64,000 bases of DNA from Oxyruncus cristatus (Eukaryota; Chordata; Aves; Passeriformes; Cotingidae), in contig VXAY01002115.1 in assembly GCA_013399855.1 (NCBI GenBank), positions 1,957,630-2,021,629 on the forward strand, in the 5' to 3' direction. The notes under the pieces were generated by a model that saw only the letters and a program-made list of their open reading frames with translations, was not told the origin of the DNA and ran no database searches. Below, piece by piece: positions 1 to 63,294 of the stretch. Made by a program: the position numbers and the translations under genes. Positions within the stretch are counted from its first letter, which is position 1; every line of letters starts with the position of its first letter.

Positions 1-52226
<52,226 letters not shown>

Positions 52227-52509
52227 ACTCTCCCTGCCTCCGACTCTTCTCTTTTGCTTCTCATGAGAAGGAAAAGATTTTTAAAACAAAAAGAGAAAAA
52301 AAAAAAAGGCAAAAAAAAAAAAACAAAAATGGAAAATAACTTTTGGCTAATACCTGTAGAGCAGTGAGCCCGGGGACTTGGTGGCAGGAGTTGTGGTTGT
52401 GGGGTAGCGCAGTGGCGTTGCGTGTGTTGGGGGGACGGGGCAAGCCTGGACCCCGTTGGATTCTTTCAGCTTTGTGATTTCAGAATCAACATAATTTAAA
52501 TTGAAAAGG

Positions 52510-52532
52510 AAACAAACAAACAAACAAAAAAA
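52510..52532. repeat. AAAC tetranucleotide repeat in the 3' UTR
   Basis: About five AAAC units ending in an A run, within the CMIP 3' UTR. It is a simple repeat. Confidence 0.9.
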
Positions 52533-52814
52533 GGACTTTGTAGCAGCAAGAGGATTATAAAGAGGAAAAAAAAACACCTTTGTGGATTTTATTTGCCTTT
52601 GTGTTTTATGCCGTGTGGAGAAAAAAAAAAAAAATTCATTTGTCATTATTTACCTGGGTTTCCTTGGCTGGGACCCAGCCAGCCAGAACTCCTCTTTCAC
52701 CAGTTTTGCTCCAGAAAATCAAACTTACAAAAATCTCAAGAGAAGAAAACCAAAACCAATGTGATTTTCACCTCCCCCCCGTGTCCTTGCAGTTGTTTTG
52801 CAAAGTAATTTTGT

Positions 52815-52822
52815 TGTACATA
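52815..52822 (+). promoter_or_regulatory. Candidate Pumilio response element in the CMIP 3' UTR
   Basis: TGTACATA matches the PUM consensus TGTANATA exactly on the transcript strand, in an AU-rich context about 0.6 kb after the stop codon. An 8-mer match may arise by chance, so the confidence is moderate. Confidence 0.4.
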
Positions 52823-53165
52823 AGATTTACATAATGCACCTATTTAAGAAAATGGTTCACAAATAACAGGTCTGGGACCTGTCTTTTATTTATGAATTGT
52901 TAATTCTTTTACCCTTTTTTTTTTTGCGTTTAGTACTGTATAAACTAGTTTGCTGTCTTGTTGTTATTACTATTTTTTTTTTTTAAGGAAATGTCCTCCT
53001 TGAAGAATTGCCTTTTAGTAACGCAGACTGTATTATACTCCCTCTCTGTCAACATTCATCGCGTTGTCTTTTTGATTTCAAAATGCCTCAAACCTTATCG
53101 AGTAGGAAGGAAAATACCGAGGGGGGGTGGTGGGTGTGGTCGTTGGGGGAGGGGATCCAGGGATT

Positions 53166-53171
53166 AATAAA
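53166..53171 (+). terminator. Possible proximal polyadenylation signal
   Basis: Canonical AATAAA in the 3' UTR, 0.94 kb after the stop codon and before the assembly gap. A T-rich stretch follows within 30 nt. It could produce a shorter transcript; use is not shown by sequence alone. Confidence 0.45.
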
Positions 53172-53393
53172 AGTCACGTTTCCTTCCGAAGTCTGAAAAC
53201 TTTTCTTTAGTCTTTCAAACCACGTCAGGTTTAAGCTCGGGAGACGGGGACGAGTCGTCGTTCGTTTTGCCGATGGGGTGTTCGCAAAGCTGTAGATTTT
53301 ACGAGTTGCCTACGTTGTTTTCTGTTCACGTCCAATATTTCAAAAAGAGAAAAAAAAAGTTCTCCCTCCGCTTTGTGCGTCAGCTTTTTCTGG

Positions 53394-53819
53394 NNNNNNN
53401 NNNNNNNNNNNNNNNNNNNNNNNNNNNNNNNNNNNNNNNNNNNNNNNNNNNNNNNNNNNNNNNNNNNNNNNNNNNNNNNNNNNNNNNNNNNNNNNNNNNN
53501 NNNNNNNNNNNNNNNNNNNNNNNNNNNNNNNNNNNNNNNNNNNNNNNNNNNNNNNNNNNNNNNNNNNNNNNNNNNNNNNNNNNNNNNNNNNNNNNNNNNN
53601 NNNNNNNNNNNNNNNNNNNNNNNNNNNNNNNNNNNNNNNNNNNNNNNNNNNNNNNNNNNNNNNNNNNNNNNNNNNNNNNNNNNNNNNNNNNNNNNNNNNN
53701 NNNNNNNNNNNNNNNNNNNNNNNNNNNNNNNNNNNNNNNNNNNNNNNNNNNNNNNNNNNNNNNNNNNNNNNNNNNNNNNNNNNNNNNNNNNNNNNNNNNN
53801 NNNNNNNNNNNNNNNNNNN
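53394..53819. other. Assembly gap (426 N)
   Basis: Unknown bases inside the CMIP 3' UTR. It is bordered upstream by a run of A and CpG-containing sequence and downstream, after about 30 bases, by a 22-T homopolymer. The gap size may be an estimate. It does not interrupt coding sequence. Confidence 0.99.
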
Positions 53820-53852
53820 TAGACTACCCCATCCCAAATAATTTTGTTTTTC

Positions 53853-53874
53853 TTTTTTTTTTTTTTTTTTTTTT
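53853..53874 (+). repeat. 22-T homopolymer in the 3' UTR
   Basis: A run of 22 T shortly after the gap, followed about 100 nt later by a 15-A run (53978-53992). The two could pair in the transcript. Confidence 0.9.
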
Positions 53875-54101
53875 AATAATGAAACAGAAATTGAGTCTTA
53901 ACTCATGTAGTGTGTCAGGTTTTTTTCCCCCCTTCAAATCCCAAACTGTACGAGGATGCAGTATGGGAAGAAAGAAGAAAAAAAAAAAAAAAGAAGAAAA
54001 AAATATGCCAACATTTTCCTTAGCACTGTTGCTTTTACCAATGGTTTACTACTACTGTTCTGTAGCTGTGTACAAAGAGATGTGAAATAATTTCAGGCAA
54101 A

Positions 54102-54107
54102 AATAAA
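54102..54107 (+). terminator. CMIP: Main polyadenylation signal of CMIP
   Basis: AATAAA followed about 30 nt later by GT-rich sequence (TGCTTTGTGTTTTCTTTG). It is the last strong signal before clearly intergenic, repeat-poor DNA, and gives a 3' UTR of about 1.9 kb, in line with the length I recall for mammalian CMIP. Confidence 0.75.
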
Positions 54108-57100
54108 CTGTAAGTGAATATCTTTTAGCTGCGTGCTTTGTGTTTTCTTTGAAGGAGGCTTTGTCTGGATGGTGACGTGGAGACACCGTGGGAGGTGCAG
54201 ACGCCAGAGCCCTTTGCAGAGCCGGGGGTGTTTTCCACCAGTCACCAGGTTTTGAGGTACTGTCACCTAGGAGGGAGGAGGAGAAGGACAGCCCAGTCTC
54301 TGTGCGTCCAGGTCTTGCATCCCTCCCCAGTCTGTTGGTCTCTGCACCGTCCCCAGTCTTTCAAAGGCTTAAGGAGTCCTTGCACTGGCCATGGAAGGAA
54401 TTGCGTTGGTGGGGGGGTTTCTTGCACTGCTTGCCTGATGTAGGCAGTGCTGGGAACACTGGGGCATTTCCAGACTCCACAGGGGTTCCTGTGTATTAAG
54501 ATGCATCTCAGGGCAGCATCCAAGGGGAGGGATGTGCTGTGTTGTCCTGCTGTCCCTGATGAAGAGCCCTGGTGTGTGATGCCAGCAAGGGATCCAGCTT
54601 GAGCTTCACAACTGTGCCTCTGTTCTCTAGATGGTTACTGAACATCTTTAGCCTTCAAACAAATGGGCCCCACTCAAAGCCAATTCCTGCAGATGTTCTG
54701 AGAGTTGCCTTCATCACTTGTATTCCTATACTCTCATTTTTATCTATATTTCTTCTATATTCTACAAAAGAGACTTCAGGACATGGAGAAACACAAGGTT
54801 TTGTACTGTGCTTCCAGCCAAGCTAAGAAGTGCTCTCTGGATGGCTCTTGATAAAGAGAATAAGCTGTGCCTTTATTTTTTTTCTTCACTGAAACCAGAG
54901 AGCTGTAACTGAGGCTGTCAGGCTTTTTGGGTCTTTTCCCCTTGATCAGTCACTTCTGCCTGTGGGCTGTCCTCCCCTGGCAATAGCAAGGACTTCACAA
55001 AGCCTTTCTGGACCCCGAGTAGCCAGAAATACTCCTGTGATGTCGCATGAGGGACTGAGAAATTGCCCAGAGGAGAGTTTTGGGCCTTGGTGAGATGAAG
55101 GCACATGTTGGACACAGCTTCTCGTCTTACTGTGGGCAGTGACTCCGTCCCTGAGCTCCTGCCTTCGAGGGAACTGGCGACAGCAGTTGGGCTCTGCACC
55201 CTCAGCTGGATCATCGGCAGCGGGAGAACGTCCACGGTGCACTGGTTCACCAAGATGCCCCATGGGTGGCTTGGAGTGAGCAGGGATGGATGTGTGTGAG
55301 ATCCCCCTTCAACACCTGCCCAGGTCCTGCCTTCTGCAACAGCTTCCAAGACATTCCTCCTTTGTGCTTCTTCCCTGCTCCCCAGCCAGCAGAATCTCAC
55401 AGCTGCGCTGGCAGCAGGCTGAACAAAGTCGGAGCAAGCCTGAGGATGATGAATGTGTTGTTCAGTAAAATGGTACTCGGGGTCTGTCTCACCTGGCACG
55501 GGAGTCATTGCTGCCTTTGGTCCCTGGCCTGTGGCAGTTGCAGAGCAGCATTGATAGAATCCTTCAGGATTGCGTCGGACCCAGGATTCTCCTGTCGGTT
55601 ACAAAAGGTGGGGATTAGACGTGCTGTAATGGAGTTGCTGTATCTCAGCTTGCACTTGGAAAGGTTCTCCTGTGTTTTTTCTACCAGAGCACTGGGCCTT
55701 GTAGAGGGCTCTGGTGGTTTCCCCTGGATTATGGTGCCTTTCTGCCTGTGCCCAGCTGCTACTCGCTGATAATGGAGCCACTGAAAAGCTGCCTGCTTCC
55801 ATTTGGGAGGTTACTGCTGCCCGTCTTCCCGGGGACTCTGAATGCCAGGGGCTTGTCCAACTTACAGCTCTTGGCTTTCAACCCGAACTAGTGCAGTGGC
55901 TCTCATGGGAGTCCAAAAAGCTCAAAGCTGCAGCACTACCGAGTTTCAGGAGCAATTTTCACATGGCCTCATTAAAACCCTGCAGTTGTCTTATCTTCCT
56001 ACTGCTGCTTTCACTGCTCACAGCTACGTTTTGAGTTTCAGAAGACCAAACACAGAGATGAATCTCACGAAGTACTGGTTGCCTCCAGTTTCCCAGCTGG
56101 GTGGGTATGGCTTGTTTGTCACTCAGAGAGTAAAATCTGTGCCTGAAATCCTGAGAATTCAGCCTGGATTTGCTTGTAGGGGAGTGCTGGAACAGCTGCT
56201 GCCCTGAAGTGTTGTCTGGCCGTATTTTTACCAGGTAAGAGCTCGGTATGTCTTGTTCATGTGATACTTTCACACCAGGTGGAGGCCGAGTTATGCATGA
56301 GTCCCATCCATGAGGACCTGAGGCTCCTTGCCTGACACTGAGGGACCTCATGGGGACATGTGGCAGATGGTGTCACAGGGGTGGGTGTGGAGTATCTGGA
56401 CTGTCCTCAGGGCAGATCTGCAGGCTGCTCAGAACCCTCCTGAGGTCTGTGGGTTCCTGATCCCCTCAGGGCTGGCTGTGTGTCCCTGGAGCGGCCAGGC
56501 CTTGTCCCAGGGCTGTGACCTACCCTGGTCCCCACGGCAGAGAGAGGCTCCATCTCTGAGCCTCAGCACTGAGTACAGAAAGTGCCTCTCGTAGTCTTCG
56601 TTCCTTATCCTTCCTGGAGAGCATCAAGCCTCCATTCAGGTAAAGTCCTCTTGGAAAGAGAACAGACTGTGGACTAGAAATCCCTAAATGCAGTAAGGGA
56701 ATCAAATAGTAATGAGCTAAGAGCAAAGCAGGGAAATGCCAGCTCCACCCAGGACTGCTGCCTTCTGGAAAACAGCAGCAGCTGGGCCTGTTCCCATCTT
56801 TGGGATTTCCACTGCCCTGATGGCTGGGAGCTGCAGTACCCTCCTCTCTCATATGTACAAGGATTATTAATCTGGAGAAGGAGCTTCTTGAAACTTTGTA
56901 CACATCTGTAAGCAGTAGATAGTAGTGCTGCCATCATTCTCAGGCTAAGGGCAGTGCTGACCTCTCCCAGCCCCTGTAACAACAACCAGCTGTGCCTGTT
57001 AGAACACGTCACTCAGTTATATTGCTGTGTCTTGAATTTTTAATGATTTTTCCAACTAAATAGAGTACTCATCTCAAAATACTTGTTTTAAGTGGATGTC

Positions 57101-59502
57101 ACAATGCAGGTTTTTTCCATTTTCTATTGACTGGGGAACAGTTTAAATAAATATTTTGAGATAAGCCATTTTTATTAATAACAGATCTTGGAATGTCCTT
57201 TTGGCCAGTAAGATCAAACATGCAGGTATTTTTCCTGCTAGCCTGTTACCTGTTTTTTGTATTTTTTTTTTTTAGGTGATTCACTTTCATGCTTTTCACC
57301 AACCAGCTAGAACAAGTACTGTAATACATTTGTAATGTTCAAATAGGCTCTATCAGATTTTAAATTTATACATACCCAAGCCTCACGGAGATCTGCTGGT
57401 CAGGGATGAACCTTGTTAATACAGCACTCCTGATATAAATACGTGTCTATTTTCTACCACCGTCTACAAAGATCCAAACACAGCTCTGTGTAACAGAATA
57501 TACTTCGTGTTCGGGCCATTAAATTGGTCTCAACACCTCACACTAGTCTCAACACCAGTTTGCTTCACAGATCTGGCAGTTGATGTAGTAACCAGTTTCT
57601 TGTTAATTTTTCTTCCAGCTGGGATAGGATATCAAACATTAATCCTTTAATTCTAATGCAGGATACATTTGAAGCTGAATTGTTCACAGTAGCTGAAGTA
57701 CTTTTAAATCTTAGCAGTCTCTCCCACCCCAAATCTCCCATTTTTACATAAGCCTTTGCTATGAAATCAGTGTCTTTGTATCAAATTACATAAAGTTCTT
57801 TTAAAAAGAAAAATTTGCTCTGAGTATGGGGTCAGAGACCCACTGACTGTCTCAGTTTAATGAAAGTGTTGCTGCTGCCTTTGGTATGCAGTGTACCTCG
57901 TTACACTGAAATACAGAAACCTTGGCTTAGGGAAACTTTTCTTCCCATATTTTACCAATTATGATGACAGTAAGGATAACTAATGTTAGTGACTCATTTG
58001 CCAGGTGCTTTGAGATCTTGGGGCTAGGTTGGGTTATTTACTGCTGCAGAGAGGCAGAGTGTGATCCTCGAAGATTGCAAAAACACATTTATCAGGAACA
58101 CTTTGAATTTCAGTTTAGACCATAGTGTTAGAAACACACAGGTTGTGGTTGATTGTTGTTTATAAAAGAGAAAAAGTATTGTAAACCTGTCTGTTGACTG
58201 GGATTTTACGTTGTTCTCTGATTCTGTTTTACCAGCTGCCTCCCTTCCACGTGGTTCTCTCTGCAGCCCTGATGGATGGGGTAAGCCGTGGTGGTGCTGG
58301 GGGAGCATCCCTTTGCCTGCGTGCCTGGATCCAGGTGGAAGGTGCCCATCAAGATCCCTTTTATGGTAAGGAAAAGAGCAGATCCTGCTCTGCAGAATGA
58401 CTTACTGTAGAAGCAGGGTTTGCCCAGTGTGACAAAAAAAAAAAATAAATCAGACCTTTATAAAAATCCCAGCTACAGCTAAACCGAGCCTCCCTGTGAC
58501 TCAGGGCTGTGTGAGAGGGGCAGCCAGGACAGCCGAGCTCTGCCCTAGTGCTGCTCCTGCCCTGTCACTGAGGTGAAAGGCTTGTTTTAACATTGCAGTG
58601 AACTCGGTAACATGTATTTTTGGCTAGAACAGTCTGACCCAGACTTGTGCAACAGTCCACTATTAATGGCAGTAGCCCTGATAAGTTAAAGGAGGCTCCA
58701 GGGGAATCAAGGATGTCTAATGGGATCTTATCCATCCCTGGAACTGGGGCCAGCAGAGGTGTGAGTCTCCATGCTCAAACCTGGTGAAGATGCCAGGTCC
58801 CACTCCTTCATGATTCTTCTCTTCAGGGAATGTGCTGGGTGTTGTTTCCAAAGGGATTTTTGGTTTCTTGCTGGGGGGACCCCATCCTGGTGCACGGGGA
58901 GACCTCACTGAGCGCCGAGGGCAAAGCTCCACCAGCAGCCATCAGATGCTCACCCAGGCATTACCTCCTTCACAGAGACGTGGAATTTCCTCTTTGATGG
59001 GTCTGGCTGGCTCCTCCTGACAGGAGAGTGAGCAGTGGTGGCTCTGCCATGATGGAAGTGACAGCGAGCTCGTGGTGTTCCTGCACAGGGAGAGCTGCAG
59101 GCGTCATGCACAGCAGGTCCCCCTTGGTGCAAAGGCATCTCCCTGGGTGCAAAGCCTCTACCCAGGTCACCTCCTTCACATTTTGGGAGCTTCCAAACTA
59201 TGTTCCTTGGAAATACTGTCAATTTATGAGGACAGGAAAAATGGGTCAGTGTGTGCGGGGCAGAACACAGTCCTGGTGGGTGTTTCTAAAATACAGCCCC
59301 ATCCCACAGCTACCAGTGACAGGCTCCCCAGTTCCCCCAAACCATGTGAGGAGGGGTTTGGGCTGCTGGACATCCCTGGGTGCTGCGGCGGGGTCGCCTC
59401 CTGTGAGAAAGGTACAAATAAATAAACAAAAACCCCAAACCGGGGTGGGGAGGAAAAAGAGAAAAAAAGTTGCAGTTGAGGTTGAAGCTGCTGCAGAGCC
59501 GA

Positions 59503-59526
59503 TGACATCAATGTTTCCATGGAGAC
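59503..59526 (-). promoter_or_regulatory. CRE-like plus X-box-like composite site
   Basis: On the minus strand GTCTCCATGGAAAC is followed 2 nt later by TGATGTCA. The first resembles a degenerate RFX X-box (three mismatches to GTTGCCATGGCAAC) and the second a CRE with one mismatch. The order and tight spacing recall the X1-X2 arrangement of MHC class II promoters. A second degenerate X-box (GCTGCCAAGGAAAC) lies at 59567-59580. No Y box was seen. This is weak evidence. Confidence 0.2.
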
Positions 59527-59623
59527 AAAATCTTCACTTAGGTATGGTGAGTGCCCTGAGCTTGCGGCTGCCAAGGAAACCCGCCTGAGCGCCGGCACAC
59601 AGCCACTGCGGTCCTGGGGCCTT

Positions 59624-59643
59624 CCTCCTCCTCCTCCTCCTCT
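59624..59643. repeat. CCT trinucleotide repeat
   Basis: About six CCT units in a pyrimidine-rich stretch of intergenic DNA. It is a simple repeat. Confidence 0.9.
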
Positions 59644-61591
59644 TCCCCCTGCCCTGCCTCTGAGGGGCTCTGAGCTGCGCCCTGCTCCCTGTTCCTTGTG
59701 GAAGTTGGTTGGTAAAATTGTCCATTTCTCATCCCCACTGCTGTCCCAGCAGCTCCAGTGTGTCCTGGGAATGATGAGGGAGAACTGCCATCAGCAGTGA
59801 CGTGGGGACATGGCGGCTCTGCGACTGCCCATTGCTGTGCCATGAGTCACCTCCTGTCCATCGATTACTCCAACATCTTTATGGAGGCCAGACAAAACTG
59901 TTGGCCTGCTGCAGCTCGTGAGTGAAGTTACTTTGGTTTTGGGGGCCTGGTTTGGACTGACACCGTGCTCAGGGGCCACAGGGAGCCCAGCCCAGAGTGG
60001 GGCCCATTCCTGTCCCGGCGTATGTTGTGGTGTGGCCCCAGGGCAGCAAGTGGCTGGAGGAGGAGTAGGTGGGTGGGATGTTTCCCATTCCTCCATGCCT
60101 TGAAGTGCAGTGTGAAGCAAACCCACCTGCAACCACTCCTTTGCTGGGAGGCTGTACCAGCACAGTATGGGCCAGGGCTGGGTCATTTTTTTCCCTGTGA
60201 TTCAGGTTAAAAACCTGTGAGTACCCACAGCATCAGGGACTAACCCCCAAGGAGAAGTAGGGAAATTCATGAGATGACAACCATGTTTATGCTCCCCCAT
60301 CAGCATGTCTTCCCTCTTCTTCATTAGTACCAATAAGAAGCTTCTCCTGAGTTTGGTTATTCTCTTGGAATGCACTGAGTTCAGACAAGAGCAGTGACTA
60401 ATGGGTCACCAGGGTAAAGCCATAGGCTAAAAAACAGTGAATGACACGAGGAAAAGCATTTGACGAGAGATTTGGGTCTGAGTAAAGTCCCAGTTTCAGG
60501 GCTGTGCTCAGCTGAAGCCATGCCATCGCTAGCTGAGTGTGAGCATGCTGACCAGTGCTCCCACAGCAGCTTTGACAGCCCAGAAGGACCCCAAAAGCCT
60601 CTCCAGCATGGTGGCAGGTTGCTTGGTGGCTGCTGGCTGAGGGACCTGTTCTATCATGAATTCATTTCCAGTGAAAAAGCATACTCCAAATCCCACGGAA
60701 GTTGATGGGAAAGGTTCTTTTTTTAGCTCATTTTAAGGCAGACCTCAGTGATTAATAAGTAGTCTGGGGGATTTTTGTTTGGGTTTGTGTTTTCAAGTGA
60801 ATATTGAGTACAGGCTTAAAGGCTCTAGTGACTGATCGTGGCAAACTTCACGTGTGGCCATGGCCAGCCCTGTGTGACCCCAGCAGGGACTGCCTGGTTG
60901 CCTGTCTGCACTCCAAGGTACGGCTTTAGCTTTGATTTTGGAAGTTGGGGATTTGGTCTTGGTCAAGCTGTTGTTATTTCAGGGAAAAAAAAAAAAAAAA
61001 GGAGGCGAAGAACTAATCTGTCTAAAAGAAAAATGTCTGCTGGCATGAGAGACAGTGCTGGCGTTCAGGCTTCGGGGTCTGCGATTAATCAGGCTCCAAG
61101 TCGCGCCCAGAGCGTGGCTGAGTTGAACCAGTTCCTGGAAAGGAAAGGGAAAAAGCTCGACAGTGGCACAGAGCTGCCAAATCCCACATGGCACGTGGGA
61201 GCCAGCCTGGTAACCCCCACCCAGGGTGCTGCAGCAGGTGCCCAGGGTGTGAATCACCTCATGCCACTTCTATTCTGGGGGGAGAAGACACAGTTTACCC
61301 GGAGGCAGAACTTTGGTTCAAGGAAGGCCCAACCTGCTGCTTGAGCCCTAAAAGAGGCTTTAAAAGAACTCCAACAGTTTTTCAGTAAAATTACTCAGTT
61401 TTGTCTCACAGCTGTGGTAGAAGCAGAGGTAATTAACTAACAGTAAATATCTGGAGAAAAGGAAGGATTTTTTTTTTAGGCCTGAATTTTCTGAGAATAA
61501 TTATCAATTTGTTGATATCCTTTCAAAATAATTATGTTTTTTACACAGTACCAGATCTCTGGTCACAAGAAAGGATTCCAGTCAAAGGGAA

Positions 61592-61600
61592 ATGACTCAT
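61592..61600. promoter_or_regulatory. Palindromic AP-1 site
   Basis: ATGACTCAT is a perfect 9-bp AP-1 palindrome, in an interval (61470-61700) that also carries a GATA-like TTATCTGG and AT-rich homeodomain-like motifs. Occupancy is unknown. Confidence 0.3.
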
Positions 61601-62087
61601 GGCTGCCTGTGGTTGAAACTAATGAGATATTTATCTGGCAATATTCTTGTCAGTGGCTTTTCCTTGTATTCCAACTCAGGACAACTGCTTGGAAATCATT
61701 GCTGAGGAAAAGCGGTGCCCTCGCTGTGGTGGCTGCGGGGACTGGAGGATCAGCTCAGGTAAGTGGAGGATCAGAGGAGCGATGGGGTTTAAGGCCAAGA
61801 AACCTCTGTCAGACTGTTCCAGCTGACCTGCTGCAGAAAGAAGCCCCTGATAACCCCACAAGTGGTATTTATTGAGGACAGAAGGAGAAAGGAGATGACA
61901 GGGAGAAACAGAAATCAGTCGTGAGACCATGGGATGGGGCTTGTTCTTTTTTTCCAATTTTTCTTCGCCCGTAAACAGAAAGCCCTTTCACGTCATGCAT
62001 TATATTTTCTGTAAGCAGCAGCTCTTCCAGGAGATTTAAATAGACACGGAAGAGAAATCCTTCCCCTGCCTGTGCCTGGGGTTACCC

Positions 62088-62362
62088 CGCGCGTCATCTT
62101 CCCGGGAGAGAAACAGCAGTGGCCGTGTGAGCAGGAGGCTGTGCTTTCTGGATTGCTTCAAAGCCCTGCTCTGCCAACCAGATTATTGATCAAGAGGAAA
62201 CGTCGGCGTTTTCAGAAGCTTCCCCAAAAAGGCACGGAGCCTACTTGGCTCCCGTGCGTCACTGGGGATGTTTTTATCCGCGGGTTTTCCGGCGTGTTTA
62301 ACACAGCCGGGTCGTCCAGGAGGGACCCTGGCAGAATCTCCCTGCCGAGTGACTCACACTCG
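62088..62362. promoter_or_regulatory. CpG-rich patch, candidate regulatory element
   Basis: I count 19 CpG in about 275 bp, roughly the number expected from base composition, whereas surrounding DNA is strongly CpG-depleted. It includes CCCCGCGCGTC, AACGTCGGCGTT and TCCGCGGG, plus an AP-1 heptamer at 62350-62356. It may be a small CpG island or enhancer. No exon or transcription start could be assigned. Confidence 0.35.
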
Positions 62363-63284
62363 CACATCATGGGAATATGGGTTGACTTCAACATACTGCA
62401 CTTTTCAACTCTGATTCACGCCACCCCAGGAGAGTAAATAAGGCAACTCCATACTCCACATCTCGGGCGTGACAAGTTGCCTTCCCACTGAAAAGGTGTC
62501 AGGGCAAATGACACTGCCAGGGAATGGTGTCACCTATAACTTAGCCAGCCATTTCCTAAATAGGGCAAAATGTTTCTTTGCACATACGCCACAAGTCCCG
62601 TTGCAGCCTGGGGTACCTGCCCTCTTGCATGTTGTAGGAGGTCTTTACTAAACCAAAGATGCTGGGCTAATTCCAGCGAGATTTTTGGCAGGTGTCCTAA
62701 ATGCCTGGGGGGCATTTATTAGCAGTCTGGGATTGTCACTTTTCAGGCAGATTGTTTCTCCACAGATCACTTCAGAAGGGTGATTCAAAAAAGCAAAGAG
62801 CCTCGCTTGTCTGGATGATTCCCACAAGCAGGGTAAGCCAGGTCACTGCTGCAGAAGGCGTTACTTGATGTGTTTTGTACCATAGAGACAAAAATCAGGA
62901 ACAGATTTTTTAAAAGGGATCTAAATGAATTATGTATCTGAAATCAGTTGTTTGGGGAAAAACTCCAGCTGTCATTACTGGTACCTGGATGGTGGTGAGT
63001 CACCAAATTACGTCCTTGGGAAGGGGAAATGGGTAGCTGGATAACTGGGTGTCTAGTTGTCTGTTAAACCAACAAAGAAATCCAGCTAAAAAGCCTCACA
63101 TACCAGTCAGATGATTTCTTCAGTACAATTTCACTCTAATCCTGGCTTGCAGATTAGTCAAGAAAGCCCATGGAAAGTGCCCAGGTGCTCCTTACAGCTC
63201 TCAGTCAGCCTCTGCAGGCAGCGGCAGCCCCTGCCCCGGGTCAACTCTGGCAACTCTTGCCAGCACATGACACTGCAAACCCAG

Positions 63285-63294
63285 TGACTCAGCA
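63285..63294 (+). promoter_or_regulatory. Candidate NF-E2/MARE-type site
   Basis: TGACTCAGCA is the NF-E2 form of the Maf recognition element (one full half-site TCAGCA overlapping an AP-1 core). It lies 11 kb downstream of the CMIP stop codon. A single 10-mer match is weak evidence on its own. Confidence 0.25.

Larger units (their letters stand above)
52227..54125 (+). other. CMIP: CMIP 3' untranslated region (about 1.9 kb, includes assembly gap)
   Basis: Starts after the stop codon and ends about 15-25 nt after the AATAAA at 54102-54107. It is rich in homopolymers: A-runs around 52291-52325, 52562-52575 and 52621-52634, an AAAC repeat, T-runs at 52918 and 52972, and a 22-T run followed by a 15-A run near the end. 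It contains a Pumilio-type TGTACATA and an ATTTA pentamer (52886-52890). 426 bases are unknown. The 3' end is inferred from the signal and the GT-rich downstream sequence. Confidence 0.8.

Noticed and set aside
53267..54085. 272-codon open frame through the assembly gap
   Set aside because: More than half is unknown N sequence and the rest is homopolymer-coded Phe and Lys in the 3' UTR.
54918..55508. 196-codon open frame on the minus strand after CMIP
   Set aside because: Intergenic, no domain, no similarity that I recognise, no splice or promoter context; plausible by chance in G/C-rich DNA.
55266..55769. 167-codon open frame on the plus strand
   Set aside because: No family signature, overlaps other open frames, no supporting signals.
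59028..59588. 186-codon open frame on the plus strand
   Set aside because: No recognisable protein features; contains simple-repeat-coded Lys and Arg runs. Chance-level in this composition.
60838..61344. 168-codon open frame on the plus strand
   Set aside because: Runs through a poly-A tract coding Lys; no domain and no splice context.
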